In this document: positions 8,692 through 18,600 of the stretch, piece by piece
Layout: each line of letters begins with the position of its first letter
Numbering within the stretch: the first letter of the stretch is position 1
Source of the DNA: Oxalobacteraceae bacterium
GTDB taxonomy: Bacteria > Pseudomonadota > Gammaproteobacteria > Burkholderiales > Burkholderiaceae_D
Assembly (NCBI GenBank): GCA_900299005.1
Contig: OMID01000029.1
Span: 1-58,179, forward strand
Length of the DNA: 58,179 bases
Direction of reading: 5' to 3'
Made by a program: the position numbers and the translations under genes
Notes under the pieces: model-generated
The model's input: the letters and a program-made list of their open reading frames with translations, nothing else
What the model was told of the DNA's origin: nothing
Database searches by the model: none

Positions 8692-9768
8692 ATGCCCCGC
8701 CCCATCGTTGCAACTACCGATCTTGCCGCCATGCGCGCCAATTTGTCACGGGCGCGTGCTGTTGCGCCGGGTTCAAAAATCTGGGCGGTCGTAAAGGCTG
8801 ATGCGTATGGTCATGGGCTGCAGAACGGGCTCAAAGGCTTTGCAGACGCTGACGGGCTATCGCTCATCGAATTTGACTGTGCTGTCCGGCTTCGAGATCT
8901 TGGTTGGACGCGTCCTATCATGATGATGCAAGGTATGTTCGAGAGTAGTGATCTGAAGCTGATTGTTGAGCATCGATTGCAGCCCGTGATACACACGGCC
9001 GAACAACTGGAGATGCTCGAGGCGTTTGCATCGCCAATCCCCGTGGATGTTCACCTGAAGATCAATACGGGAATGAATCGTCTCGGCTTCCCTGCCGAAC
9101 AGGCGCGTGACGTCTGGCAGCGCTTGTCGGCCATGCCTTCCGTGGGCAAGGTGTCGATGATCACGCATTTCGCCAACGCGGATCAGGCCACGGCTGACCC
9201 CGATGTCGAGGAGCAGATGCGTCGTTTTCGATTGGCCATCGAAGGATTGCCCGGTGAAGTCAGCGTGTCGAATTCACCTGCCACCCTGCTGCACCCCGAA
9301 TTGCGTTGCGATTGGATCAGGCCGGGTGTAATGCTGTACGGTGGATCTCCCGGTGGCGGCAGTGCCGAATCGTTCGGCCTCAAACCCGCAATGCGACTGA
9401 GCAGCCGTCTGATTGCGGTGCAATCACTGAGGCCGGGTGACTCGGTAGGGTACGGTAGCCTGTTTCGGGCCGAGCACGGTATGCGCATCGGTATCGTTGC
9501 GTGCGGTTATGCCGATGGTTATCCGCGGCATGCGCCCACGGGTACCCCCGTCGTGGTCAATGGCCGGCGCACCCGGCTGCTGGGTCGCGTTTCCATGGAC
9601 ATGCTCAACGTCGACCTGACCGATCTGCCTGATACCGGGGTCGGCGCCGAGGTGATGCTCTGGGGTGATGGTTTGCCGGTTGATGAGGTGGCGCAGGCAG
9701 CAGGCACGATCGGTTACGAGCTGATGTGCGCGATCACACCCCGCGTTCAGCGAGCGACGACCGCGTAA
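8692..9768 (+). CDS. alr: Alanine racemase
   Basis: This 358-residue PLP enzyme interconverts L- and D-alanine, supplying D-Ala for peptidoglycan. The N-terminal TIM barrel contains the PLP lysine in WAVVKADAYGHG (about residue 35). The second catalytic residue, a tyrosine, is in the segment SVGYGSLF (around residue 250). The C-terminal beta domain includes ACGYADGYPR and GRVSMDMLNVDLT. Length is normal for the family. radA begins 8 bases after the alr stop and is probably co-transcribed. In this window a D-amino acid dehydrogenase (dadA) lies far away, so this is the constitutive alr type rather than dadX. Confidence 0.95.
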   Translation: MPRPIVATTDLAAMRANLSRARAVAPGSKIWAVVKADAYGHGLQNGLKGFADADGLSLIEFDCAVRLRDLGWTRPIMMMQGMFESSDLKLIVEHRLQPVIHTAEQLEMLEAFASPIPVDVHLKINTGMNRLGFPAEQARDVWQRLSAMPSVGKVSMITHFANADQATADPDVEEQMRRFRLAIEGLPGEVSVSNSPATLLHPELRCDWIRPGVMLYGGSPGGGSAESFGLKPAMRLSSRLIAVQSLRPGDSVGYGSLFRAEHGMRIGIVACGYADGYPRHAPTGTPVVVNGRRTRLLGRVSMDMLNVDLTDLPDTGVGAEVMLWGDGLPVDEVAQAAGTIGYELMCAITPRVQRATTA

Positions 9769-9776
9769 GGTTCGTC

Positions 9777-11147
9777 ATGGTCAAGCAGAAAATTCAGTAC
9801 AGCTGCACCGAGTGTGGTGGTGTCAGCAACAAGTGGGCCGGTCAGTGCCCTTCCTGTCAAAGCTGGAACACCCTAGTCGAGAGCCTGATTGAGCCTGCCG
9901 GTGGCAATCGCTTTTCCGCGCAAAAAGGTCTGGTGCAAGGTGCACCGGTTGTTCGGCTGGCTGATATCGAGGCGAGCGATGTCCCACGGTTTGGCACCGG
10001 CATTGATGAGTTCGATCGCGTGCTCGGGGGTGGTCTGGTAGCGGGTGGCGTGGTGCTGATCGGTGGTGACCCCGGCATTGGCAAATCAACGCTGCTGCTT
10101 CAGGCACTGGCCAATCTGTCGCGTGCCAAGCGAGCACTGTATGTCAGTGGCGAGGAATCCGGCTCGCAGGTCGCCTTGCGTGCCCGACGTCTGGTGATTG
10201 ATGCCGAGAACTTGCAGCTGCAGGCTGAGATACAACTGGAGAAAATTCTCAACACCCTCGCCGAGCAAAAGCCAGAGGTTGCGGTCATTGATTCCATTCA
10301 GACTCTGTACTCGGATGCGCTGACCTCGGCGCCCGGCTCGGTGGCACAGGTTCGCGAATGTGCGGCACAACTCACGCGCGTGGCCAAGCAATCGGGAATT
10401 ACCATCATCCTGGTCGGTCATGTGACCAAGGAAGGGGCGCTGGCCGGTCCGCGGGTACTGGAACACATTGTGGATACGGTGCTGTACTTCGAGGGCGACA
10501 CGCACTCCAGCTTTCGACTGGTGCGCGCGTTCAAGAATCGTTTTGGCGCGGTGAATGAATTAGGCGTATTTGCCATGACCGAGAGGGGTCTGAAGGGGGT
10601 GTCGAACCCATCGGCACTGTTCTTGTCGCAGCATGATGGCACTGTTCCGGGTTCGTGTGTGATGGTCACGCAGGAAGGTACGCGGCCGTTACTCGTGGAG
10701 ATTCAGGCCCTCGTAGATGCATCGCATGTCCCGAATGCGCGTCGCCTTTCCGTGGGCCTGGAGCAGAACCGGCTGGCGATGCTGCTCGCTGTTTTGCACC
10801 GGCATGCGGGGGTGGCTGCTTATGATCAGGATGTGTTTATCAATGCAGTGGGTGGTGTAAAGATTACTGAGCCTGCCGCCGATCTGGCGGTGCTGCTGGC
10901 AATACAGTCCTCCATGCGCAACAAGCCCTTGCCGCGTGGGCTGGTCGCATTCGGCGAGGTGGGTCTCGCGGGCGAAATCCGTCCTGCGCCGCGTGGTCAG
11001 GAACGCCTGAAAGAAGCTGCCAAACTAGGATTTTCGATGGCGCTGGTGCCCAAGGCAAACCTGCCCAAACAGACCATTGAAGGACTCCAGGTCATTGGTG
11101 TGGAACGCATTGATGAGGCGATGAATCGCGTGAGGGAAATCCACTAG
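9777..11147 (+). CDS. radA: DNA repair protein RadA
   Basis: RadA is a RecA-related helicase that drives branch migration during recombinational repair. The 456-residue protein has the N-terminal zinc finger CTECGGVSNKWAGQCPSC, a Walker A motif GGDPGIGKST (about residues 95-104), the RadA-specific KNRFG motif near residue 252, and a C-terminal Lon-like domain (FGEVGLAGEIRPAPRGQERL). The start at 9777 (MVKQKIQYSC) matches the usual N-terminus directly before the zinc finger. Upstream in-frame codons overlap alr and are rejected. The gene ends with TAG, showing that this organism does use TAG as stop. Confidence 0.96.
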   Translation: MVKQKIQYSCTECGGVSNKWAGQCPSCQSWNTLVESLIEPAGGNRFSAQKGLVQGAPVVRLADIEASDVPRFGTGIDEFDRVLGGGLVAGGVVLIGGDPGIGKSTLLLQALANLSRAKRALYVSGEESGSQVALRARRLVIDAENLQLQAEIQLEKILNTLAEQKPEVAVIDSIQTLYSDALTSAPGSVAQVRECAAQLTRVAKQSGITIILVGHVTKEGALAGPRVLEHIVDTVLYFEGDTHSSFRLVRAFKNRFGAVNELGVFAMTERGLKGVSNPSALFLSQHDGTVPGSCVMVTQEGTRPLLVEIQALVDASHVPNARRLSVGLEQNRLAMLLAVLHRHAGVAAYDQDVFINAVGGVKITEPAADLAVLLAIQSSMRNKPLPRGLVAFGEVGLAGEIRPAPRGQERLKEAAKLGFSMALVPKANLPKQTIEGLQVIGVERIDEAMNRVREIH

Positions 11148-11156
11148 GGACGCGCT

Positions 11157-11173
11157 GACCCTAAAAGAGGGTC
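11157..11173. terminator. Small hairpin between the convergent radA and hpnE genes
   Basis: A perfect 6-bp stem (GACCCT/AGGGTC) with a 5-base loop lies in the 58-base gap between two convergent genes. It lacks a clear T-run, so intrinsic termination is uncertain. Confidence 0.35.
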
Positions 11174-11205
11174 TTCTACAGCGCCTCCCTGGTTTAGTAG
11201 CAGGC

Positions 11206-12528
11206 TCAATCGAGAGAGCCCAACACCAGCTCTGCGGCTTTCAGACCGCTCCTCACGGCGCCCTCAATTGTTGCCGGATACGGGCCTTCCGTGTAGTCAC
11301 CGGCCAGCCAGAGATGGTGCAGAGAAGTCTTGTTTGAGGGGCGCTGAAGATCTGGTGTGCAAGCAAACGTTGCGCGCTTCTCGGTGATCAGCTGAGTCCA
11401 ATGCGGCGATACTAAACTTTTGTCATGGAATATCTCGGACAATTGTCGAGTAATCGAGGGGACGAGCACGCCTTTGTCGATCCCCATGGCTACCGAGGCG
11501 GCGCTGATCACCACGGCCAGCAGGCCCGACTGCGCAGAATCTACCCAACCACGATCGAAAACGAACTGGCCCCAGCGTGCATCGGCCGGTTCATCACGCA
11601 ATGCGAAAAAAGGATGCGGCAGTCTGAAGGAGGGATCGTATTGAAGGTAGCAGGTGGTGATGGCTTCATAATCAAAGTTGAGTCTGGCCGCAAGTTCGGG
11701 ATCAAGCGATGACAGCAGTGCTTGCGCCGACGGGGCCGAGGTCGCGACGATGACGCGGTCGTGCAAGCTATTGAGTACATCGCCAACAATACGCCAGCCG
11801 CCTTGCTCACGATTGATCGTGTGTGCGCGAACACCGATGAGCGCTTGGCCGTGATGTTGTTCCAGATAAGCGATCGCCAAATCCGGGAAGAGGGCGGACA
11901 GATCCTTCATGGGTAATAGCATGTCTGAGGCGCTGCGAGTAGCACCGACGCTGTCGCCCAGCACTTTGAGAAAAACGCGAGCCGATGCACGCTCAGGCGG
12001 CGTATTGAGTGCGGCAATGCACAGGGGGCGCCACATCAGCTGTATCGCTCTCTCGGTTTGCTCAAACCGATCCAGTAGCTCGCTAACGCTGCAATCGACA
12101 TCCAGCATCCAGCCCATCCAGCGCGCGGTAGTTGAAAACCTGACCAGAGAAAGTTTGTCCGCAAACGTCAAGCCTTTTGCGCGTATGACTGCGGCTAGTA
12201 AATGAAATGGCGCAGGCAAGCGGGGGGTGATGAAATCCATGTCACCCGAATCGCCGGGGTAGCGTAATTGCAGAGGCAGCCGCAGAAGTGCGCGCGACGT
12301 CTCCATACCAACCAGCCGCATCATACGCAGCGTATTGCTGTAGGCGCCGAGAAGGATGTGCTGACCGTTGTCTAAGGCATATCCATGATGTTGCCCCCGC
12401 CGTGCTCGTCCTCCCGGCATGCGCGCTGCCTCAATGAGGGTCACACGCGCTCCGCGTCGTGCCAGCTCGACGGCGGCCGCGCAGCCAGCCCAGCCTGCGC
12501 CAATTACGGCGACGTTCGCGTTCTGCAT
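11206..12528 (-). CDS. hpnE: Hydroxysqualene dehydroxylase HpnE
   Basis: HpnE is an FAD-dependent amine oxidase-like enzyme that reduces hydroxysqualene to squalene, the last step of the bacterial HpnCDE route. The 440-residue protein begins with a dinucleotide-binding motif, VIGAGWAGCAAAVELARRGA, followed by the FAD-contacting EAARMPGGRARR. It ends with LWLAGDYTEGPYPATIEGAV, the C-terminal FAD-binding segment of this superfamily. It is the last gene of the minus-strand group hpnC-hpnD-hpnE, 19 bases after hpnD. Carotenoid desaturase-like enzymes share the fold, but the two adjacent squalene synthase homologues make HpnE the best call. Confidence 0.92.
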   Translation of the reverse strand: MQNANVAVIGAGWAGCAAAVELARRGARVTLIEAARMPGGRARRGQHHGYALDNGQHILLGAYSNTLRMMRLVGMETSRALLRLPLQLRYPGDSGDMDFITPRLPAPFHLLAAVIRAKGLTFADKLSLVRFSTTARWMGWMLDVDCSVSELLDRFEQTERAIQLMWRPLCIAALNTPPERASARVFLKVLGDSVGATRSASDMLLPMKDLSALFPDLAIAYLEQHHGQALIGVRAHTINREQGGWRIVGDVLNSLHDRVIVATSAPSAQALLSSLDPELAARLNFDYEAITTCYLQYDPSFRLPHPFFALRDEPADARWGQFVFDRGWVDSAQSGLLAVVISAASVAMGIDKGVLVPSITRQLSEIFHDKSLVSPHWTQLITEKRATFACTPDLQRPSNKTSLHHLWLAGDYTEGPYPATIEGAVRSGLKAAELVLGSLD

Positions 12529-12547
12529 ACGGGCCTTGAAGTCGGGG

Positions 12548-13381
12548 TCATGCCCTGATCCAGGTTTTCCAGGCGAGCCACAGTTTGCGTAAAGGCGTCA
12601 GAGACACCTTGTGCTGTAATACGTGGAAGCCGTCGCGCTGTATCTCGTCGAGCAGGGTTCGATAGATGGCGGCCATGATCAGCCCCGGCCGCTGCGCGCG
12701 CCGGTCTGCCAGCGGCAGTAGCGCGAAGGCCTCGTCGTAGAGCGTTTGTGCGCGCTCAGTCTGGAAACGCATCAGCGACTCAAAGCGTTCACTATGCTGT
12801 GCGTTGAGGATGTCTGCAGCACTCACCTGATACTGCTGAAGCTCGCTGATCGGAAGGTAGATGCGGCCCCGTCGCGCATCTTCACCAACGTCGCGGATGA
12901 TATTGGTCAGCTGAAAAGCAAGACCGAGCTTTTCTGCATAGATCAAGGTGCGCTCGTCACTGTAGCCGAAGATGCTGGCTGACATGACGCCTACCGCGCT
13001 GGCCACATGCCAGCAGTAGCGCTGCAACGCTGGATAATCCAGATAGCGTGTCTGAGTGAGGTCCATTTCCATGCCGTCGATCACGGCCAGCAGGTGATCT
13101 CCACGCAGACCGAACACGCTCAGGTGCGGACCCAGTGCCTGAGTAACCGGATGGGTTGGTGAGCCCGATAGCAATTTCTGCACCTCGCGCCGCCACCAGT
13201 CGAGTGTCGCGCGTGCAATCGACGGGTCGCTCGTCTCGTCCACCACATCATCGACTTCGCGACAAAAGGCATACAGAGCGGTAATTGCCTTGCGGCGCTG
13301 CGGCGGCAGAAACAGAAAACTGTAATAAAAACTCGAGCCGCTTTGAGCGGCTTTTTGTTGGCAATAATCGTCGGGGGTCAT
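12548..13381 (-). CDS. hpnD: Presqualene diphosphate synthase HpnD
   Basis: HpnD condenses two farnesyl diphosphates to presqualene diphosphate. The 277-residue protein has the phytoene/squalene synthase features: the first aspartate-rich motif in FCREVDDVVDE (about residue 43) and the second in QLTNIIRDVGEDARRGRIYLP (about residues 155-175). The N-terminal segment SSFYYSFLFLPPQRRKAITA is typical of HpnD. It lies between hpnC and hpnE in one operon. No squalene-hopene cyclase lies in the window, so the end product (hopanoids or other squalene derivatives) cannot be read here. Confidence 0.93.
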   Translation of the reverse strand: MTPDDYCQQKAAQSGSSFYYSFLFLPPQRRKAITALYAFCREVDDVVDETSDPSIARATLDWWRREVQKLLSGSPTHPVTQALGPHLSVFGLRGDHLLAVIDGMEMDLTQTRYLDYPALQRYCWHVASAVGVMSASIFGYSDERTLIYAEKLGLAFQLTNIIRDVGEDARRGRIYLPISELQQYQVSAADILNAQHSERFESLMRFQTERAQTLYDEAFALLPLADRRAQRPGLIMAAIYRTLLDEIQRDGFHVLQHKVSLTPLRKLWLAWKTWIRA

Positions 13382-13408
13382 CGGTGGGGTGTGAATTCCA
13401 GCGGGTGT

Positions 13409-14251
13409 TCAATGGGCGGAGGCCTGATATTGCGCGGGAGCAGGGCGCGTCCAGGCTCGCCAGATCATCAGCAGCCAGTCGGTGGCACGCAGCGCAGGGC
13501 GCCGTCGAAATACATCATGATGTGCTGACTCAATTTTTTCGAGGATACGTAGCCCACCTTGCACCACCAAGCGAAGCTCCCAGCCAAGCCTGCCGCCGAG
13601 TGCAAGCGCCAGTGGGGCACCGTCCAGCATCATGCGGCGTACGCGGTCGATCTCGAACTGCATCAGCGCATGCCAGTGGTCGTCAATCTCGGCAGTGGCG
13701 ATCTGGTGTTCGGTAACCCTGAAATAGGACAAATCTTCCTGGGGCAGATACACACGGGATTTTTGCCAGTCAATGGCCACATCCTGCAAAAAATTAATGA
13801 TCTGCAGCGCGCTGCAGATGGCATCACTCATTCGGAAGGTGGGCTCGTGTGTCTCGCCCGCGAGCGAGAGCATGAGACGACCCACGGGGTTGGCCGAACG
13901 GGAGCAATAGTCGAGCAGGGATTCAAAGCTGTCATACCGGGTTTGTGTAACGTCTTGCCGGAAAGCAGACAGCAGCTCACGCAAGAGCCCGGTTCCCAAG
14001 TGGTGGTCGCGCAGGGTGTTGGCCAGCTCACGGAAAAGCGGCACCGCTGAGCTCTGGCCGGCGTCGATCATATCGAGTTCCCGCTCATATGCATCGAGCG
14101 CTGCAATGCGTTCATCGGGACTTGCATTACCCTCATCTGCGAGATCATCGGCGCTGCGCGCGAATGCGTAGAGCACCCGGATCGGGGCTCTCAGCTCAGG
14201 CGGCAGCAGAGGTGAGGCCACCGGGAAGTTTTCGTAATGTTGGTTGGGCAT
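13409..14251 (-). CDS. hpnC: Squalene synthase homologue HpnC (hydroxysqualene synthase)
   Basis: HpnC converts presqualene diphosphate to hydroxysqualene. The 280-residue protein opens with NQHYENFPVASPLLPPELRA, a classic HpnC start, and has the aspartate-rich motifs ARSADDLADEG (about residue 34) and INFLQDVAIDWQKSRVYLP. It is first in the minus-strand operon, with 27 bases to hpnD. The 218-base region upstream separates it from a divergent efflux operon. Confidence 0.93.
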   Translation of the reverse strand: MPNQHYENFPVASPLLPPELRAPIRVLYAFARSADDLADEGNASPDERIAALDAYERELDMIDAGQSSAVPLFRELANTLRDHHLGTGLLRELLSAFRQDVTQTRYDSFESLLDYCSRSANPVGRLMLSLAGETHEPTFRMSDAICSALQIINFLQDVAIDWQKSRVYLPQEDLSYFRVTEHQIATAEIDDHWHALMQFEIDRVRRMMLDGAPLALALGGRLGWELRLVVQGGLRILEKIESAHHDVFRRRPALRATDWLLMIWRAWTRPAPAQYQASAH

Positions 14252-14469
14252 GCAGGCGGGGTTGCGCGTGATGGTTTTTGTTAACGCAAAGGAATGTGCT
14301 TTCGCTATAATTACTAACCTTCAAGTCAGTAACTCAGGTCGGCCGTGACCTCTCTAGTGCAGCCGAGCTCAGTCATGCAGGCAGAAGGCTTGCCTTACCG
14401 CGGGACTCACGCTGCCCCGAAAAGTCGGATTCAGAATCTTCATGCAGGCCGAATAGTAAAGGAAAAAAC
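14252..14469. promoter_or_regulatory. Divergent promoter region between hpnC and the RND efflux operon
   Basis: This gap must hold promoters for both directions. A perfect TATAAT lies at 14306-14311 on the plus strand, but no good -35 box is found at the usual 16-18 base distance (TTAACG lies 19 bases upstream). No regulator gene is adjacent, and no clear operator palindrome is visible. Confidence 0.3.
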
Positions 14470-15615
14470 GTGGTTCGCTTCGCTTCTTGCGCCCTTCACC
14501 CGCGCCCTGTCTTGCTGGCTGCCTCTGTCGTGCTGGTCCTCTCTGCCTGCTCCAAGCCGGTGGAGCGCGTCGAGATCGTGCGACCCGTGCGCACGGTTAC
14601 GGTGGCACCCACCGAAAACCGTGCGGTCGTGACCTTGTCTGGCGAAATACAGCCCCGCTACGAATCGCGACTGGGGTTTCGTGTGGGGGGCAAGCTCATC
14701 GGGCGTCAGGTTGACGTCGGGAGCGTCGTGAAACGGGGCCAGTTGCTTATGCAACTGGATCCTCAGGATCTCCAGCTTGCACAATCGCAGGCCAAAGCTG
14801 CTGTCGCTGCGGCCGACAGCAGCTTGTCACTTGCGCGAGCCGAGCTGGATCGCTATCGCGAACTGCGCCAGAAAAATTTTGTCAGTCAGGCCATGCTCGA
14901 TGCCAAACAGGCTGCATACCAATCGGCACTCGCTGGCCATGATCAGGCCAGTGCGGCACTGAAAATTCAAGCGAATCAGAGCGGGTATAACAATCTCTAC
15001 GCTGATGCGGATGGCGTGATCACCGGCATTGACGTAGAGGTGGGACAAGTCCTGGCGGCGGGCTCGCCGGTGGTGCGACTTGCTCGCACCGGCGAAAAGG
15101 AAGTCCGGGTCAGCATTCCTGAGGATCAGGTCGAGACCTTGCGCCGGGTACGCGACTTGACAGTGCGCACATGGGCAAATCCGCAAGTGGCGCTCGAGGG
15201 GAGCTTGCGTGAGCTCTCACCCCTGGCGGATCCGGCGACACGCACTTACACGGCCAAGATCACCCTGCCAAAGGCGGGATCCGAAGTCCGGCTGGGTATG
15301 ACGGCAACGGTTCAGTTTTCGGTTCCCGCTCCCGCAGCGATGAGTTTGCCACTCTCGGCCTTGGTAAAGCATAACGACAGTAGCGCCGTATGGGTCGTCG
15401 AGCATGGCAAGGTGTCACTCGTGCCAGTGCAGGTGGCAGGGATTTCAGGCAATGAATTGCTCCTCGCGTCGGGACTCAACCCTGGGCAAGTGGTGGTGAC
15501 TGCGGGCGTAAATCAGCTTCAGGCCGGGCAGAAGGTCAGCTTGCTGGGAGAAGAATTGTCCAAAAACTCTTCCGTTACGCCTGCAGACAGAGCGACTGCC
15601 GGAGCGGGTAAATGA
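14470..15615 (+). CDS. RND efflux periplasmic adaptor lipoprotein
   Basis: This membrane fusion protein links an RND pump to an outer-membrane channel. The N-terminus is a lipoprotein signal with lipobox LSAC (VLVLSACSK, Cys about residue 27), so it should be lipid-anchored in the periplasm. Then come a lipoyl-type half motif (GFRVGGKLIGRQVDVGSVVK), a coiled-coil hairpin rich in Ala, Gln and Lys (about residues 100-165), and beta-barrel and membrane-proximal domains. The start is GTG at 14470 with an AAAGGA-like ribosome site upstream. The stop overlaps the permease start by four bases (ATGA). No outer-membrane factor gene is nearby. The pump's substrate is unknown. Confidence 0.9.
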   Translation: MVRFASCALHPRPVLLAASVVLVLSACSKPVERVEIVRPVRTVTVAPTENRAVVTLSGEIQPRYESRLGFRVGGKLIGRQVDVGSVVKRGQLLMQLDPQDLQLAQSQAKAAVAAADSSLSLARAELDRYRELRQKNFVSQAMLDAKQAAYQSALAGHDQASAALKIQANQSGYNNLYADADGVITGIDVEVGQVLAAGSPVVRLARTGEKEVRVSIPEDQVETLRRVRDLTVRTWANPQVALEGSLRELSPLADPATRTYTAKITLPKAGSEVRLGMTATVQFSVPAPAAMSLPLSALVKHNDSSAVWVVEHGKVSLVPVQVAGISGNELLLASGLNPGQVVVTAGVNQLQAGQKVSLLGEELSKNSSVTPADRATAGAGK

Positions 15616-18600
15616 AAGGCCGAGTGAATCTTTCGCGCTGGGCACTTGAACACATACCTTTTATCCGCTATCTGATCGTGGTGCTGCTGCTGGGCGGTGT
15701 CATGAGCTACAGCAAATTGGGTCAGGACGAAGATCCCCCGTTCACATTCCGGGCCATGGTAATCCGCGCTAACTGGCCGGGCAGCAGCTCAGTGCAGATG
15801 GCCGAGCAGGTGACGGATAAGCTGGAGAAAAAACTTCAGGAAACGCCGTACATTGAGAAAATCCGCAGCTACTCCAAACCCGGCGAAACCCTGATCATCA
15901 TCGAATTGCGCGAGTCCACCCCACCCAAAGAGGTGGCGCAGGTTTGGTATCAGGTCCGCAAGAAGATCGGCGACATCCGGGCCATGCTGCCGCCTGGTGT
16001 GCAAGGGCCTTTCTTCAATGATGAGTTTGGCGATACCTACGGGTCGATTTTCGCGCTCTCAGGCGACGGCTTTACCTATGCCGAAGTCAAGGAGTACGCG
16101 GACTTCGTGCGTCAGCAGCTGCTGGGTGTTCGCTCGGTATCCAAGGTCGAGCTGTATGGCGTGCAGGAGGAGAAGCTGTACATCGATTTCTCGACCAGGA
16201 AATTCGCGCAACTTGGTCTTCCGATCGAGAGTGTCATCGCACAGATCAATGCCCAGAACGCGGTCGAGGGCAGCGGCGTATTGGTCACGCCGACTGACAA
16301 TCTTCAGGTGCGTGTGACGGGCGCGCTGATGACGGTGAAGGATCTTGAAAATCTGCCGCTGCGTATCAATGGCAATAGTTTTCGCCTCGGTGATTTTGCG
16401 GTAGTCACCCGGGGGTATGCCGATCCCCCTCGCGAGAAGCTGCGATACAACGGCAGAGAAGTCATTGGCCTGGGCGTGTCCATGGAGAAGGGGGGCGACA
16501 TCATCGAGCTGGGTGGCAATCTCGATGTGGCTGCCGAACAGATTCGCTCCAAACTGCCCGTGGGTATCACGCTGGAGCGGGTAGCCGATCAGCCCCGTGC
16601 GGTCAGTTCGTCCGTCAACGAGTTCCTCAAGGTGCTTGCTGAGGCGGTGTTCATCGTGTTGGCCATCAGTTTTGTCTCACTGGGCCTGCATACTCGACCG
16701 CTTAGGATCGACATGCGTCCTGGTCTGGTGGTTGGACTGACGATTCCTTTGGTGTTGGCGGCCACGTTTCTGGCCATGCGCATTTTTGGCATTGATCTTC
16801 ACAAGATTTCACTCGGCGCACTGATCATTGCTCTGGGGCTGCTGGTCGATGATGCCATCATCGCTGTGGAGATGATGGTGCGCAAAATGGAAGAGGGCTT
16901 ATCGCGCTTCGATGCGGCGACCTTCGCGTATACCTCCACCGCGATGCCGATGCTGACTGGCACGCTGATCACCGCCGCCGGATTTTTGCCGATCGGATTC
17001 GCCAAGTCGGCGGCGGGAGAGTACACATTCTCGATGTTCTCGGTGAATGCGATCGCTTTGCTGATTTCTTGGTTCGCTGCGGTGTTGTTTACGCCATATA
17101 TCGGATATGTGCTGTTGCGTGTCAAGCCGGCGACGAATGCAGATGGCCATCATGAGCTGTTCGACACGCCGTTCTACACGCGCTTACGGCGTGTGGTGAA
17201 CTGGTGTGTAGAGTGGCGTAAGACCACGATTATGCTGACGCTGAGTGGTTTTTTCCTCGGCGTCTTTGGTTTTAATTTCATTGAGCAGCAATTTTTTCCG
17301 GATTCCAGCCGGCTAGAGCTGATGGTGGAGTTATGGCTGCCCGAGGGATCTTCCTATCAGGCTACCGAGGCGCAGGCGAAGAAGTTTGAGCAATTCATCT
17401 CGCGTCAGCCCGGTGTGGAAAGCGTGACGACCTATGTAGGCACGGGCAGTCCACGCTTCTACCTTCCACTGGATCAGATTTTCCCACAGACGAATGTGTC
17501 TCAGGTGGTGGTGCTGCCCAAGGATACGAGACACCGAGAAGCACTCAGGCTAAAGATTGTGCAGGCATTCAAGACAGATTTTCCTGAGGTGCGAGGGCGA
17601 GTGAAATTACTGCCGAATGGGCCTCCGGTGCCGTACCCGGTGCAGTTCCGCGTCACCGGTACCGAGATTGACAAGGTGAGAGCGATCGCCGACGAGGTGA
17701 AGGTGATCATGCGCAAGAACCCGAACGCAGTGGGTGTGAACGATAACTGGAATGAATCAGTCAAGGTGCTTCGCATCGACCTTGATCAGGACAAACTGCG
17801 CGCCATGGGCATCAGCTCACAAACAGTCATGAGGGCCGCGAACACGATACTGAGTGGCACGACCATCGGGCAATTTCGTACGGGTGACAAGCTGATTGAT
17901 ATCGTGATGCGTCAACCCATTGAGGAACGCAGCACAATCACAGCGCTCAGCAACGCCAGCATACCGACTGCAAGCGGCCGAGCCGTACCTTTATCTCAGC
18001 TGGCCACGCCGCGATTTGTCTGGGAGCCCGGCGTCATCTGGCGCTACGGCCGAGAATGGGCAATCACCGTGCAATCGGATGTTGCCGATGGCATTCAGGG
18101 ACCGACCGTGTCGATGCAAATTGATCCGCAGCTAAATGGCTTGCGAGACTCACTTCCGCCCGGTTACAAGATCAGCCTGGAGGGCGCGATCGCAGACAGC
18201 GGAAAGGCGCAGGAATCGATTGCTGCCAACGTGCCGCTGGTAATTTTCATTGTATTTACGCTGTTGATGCTGCAGCTGCATAGTTTCTCGCGTTCGGTGC
18301 TGGTATTTCTCACTGGCCCGCTGGGAGTCGCCGGGGCAGCGATGGCCTTGCTGATTCTCCAGCGGCCATTTGGCTTTGTCGCTCAGCTGGGCGTGATTGC
18401 CCTGTTCGGCATGATCATCCGCAATTCGGTGATTCTGGTGGACCAGATTGAACAGGACATTACGGCGGGAATTCCGGCGTGGGACGCCATCGTCGGGTCG
18501 GCAGTCCGGCGCTGTCGACCGATCATGCTGACAGCGGCCACCGCAGTGCTGGCAATGATCCCCTTGTCGCGCTCGGTGTTCTGGGGGCCCATGGCGGTGG

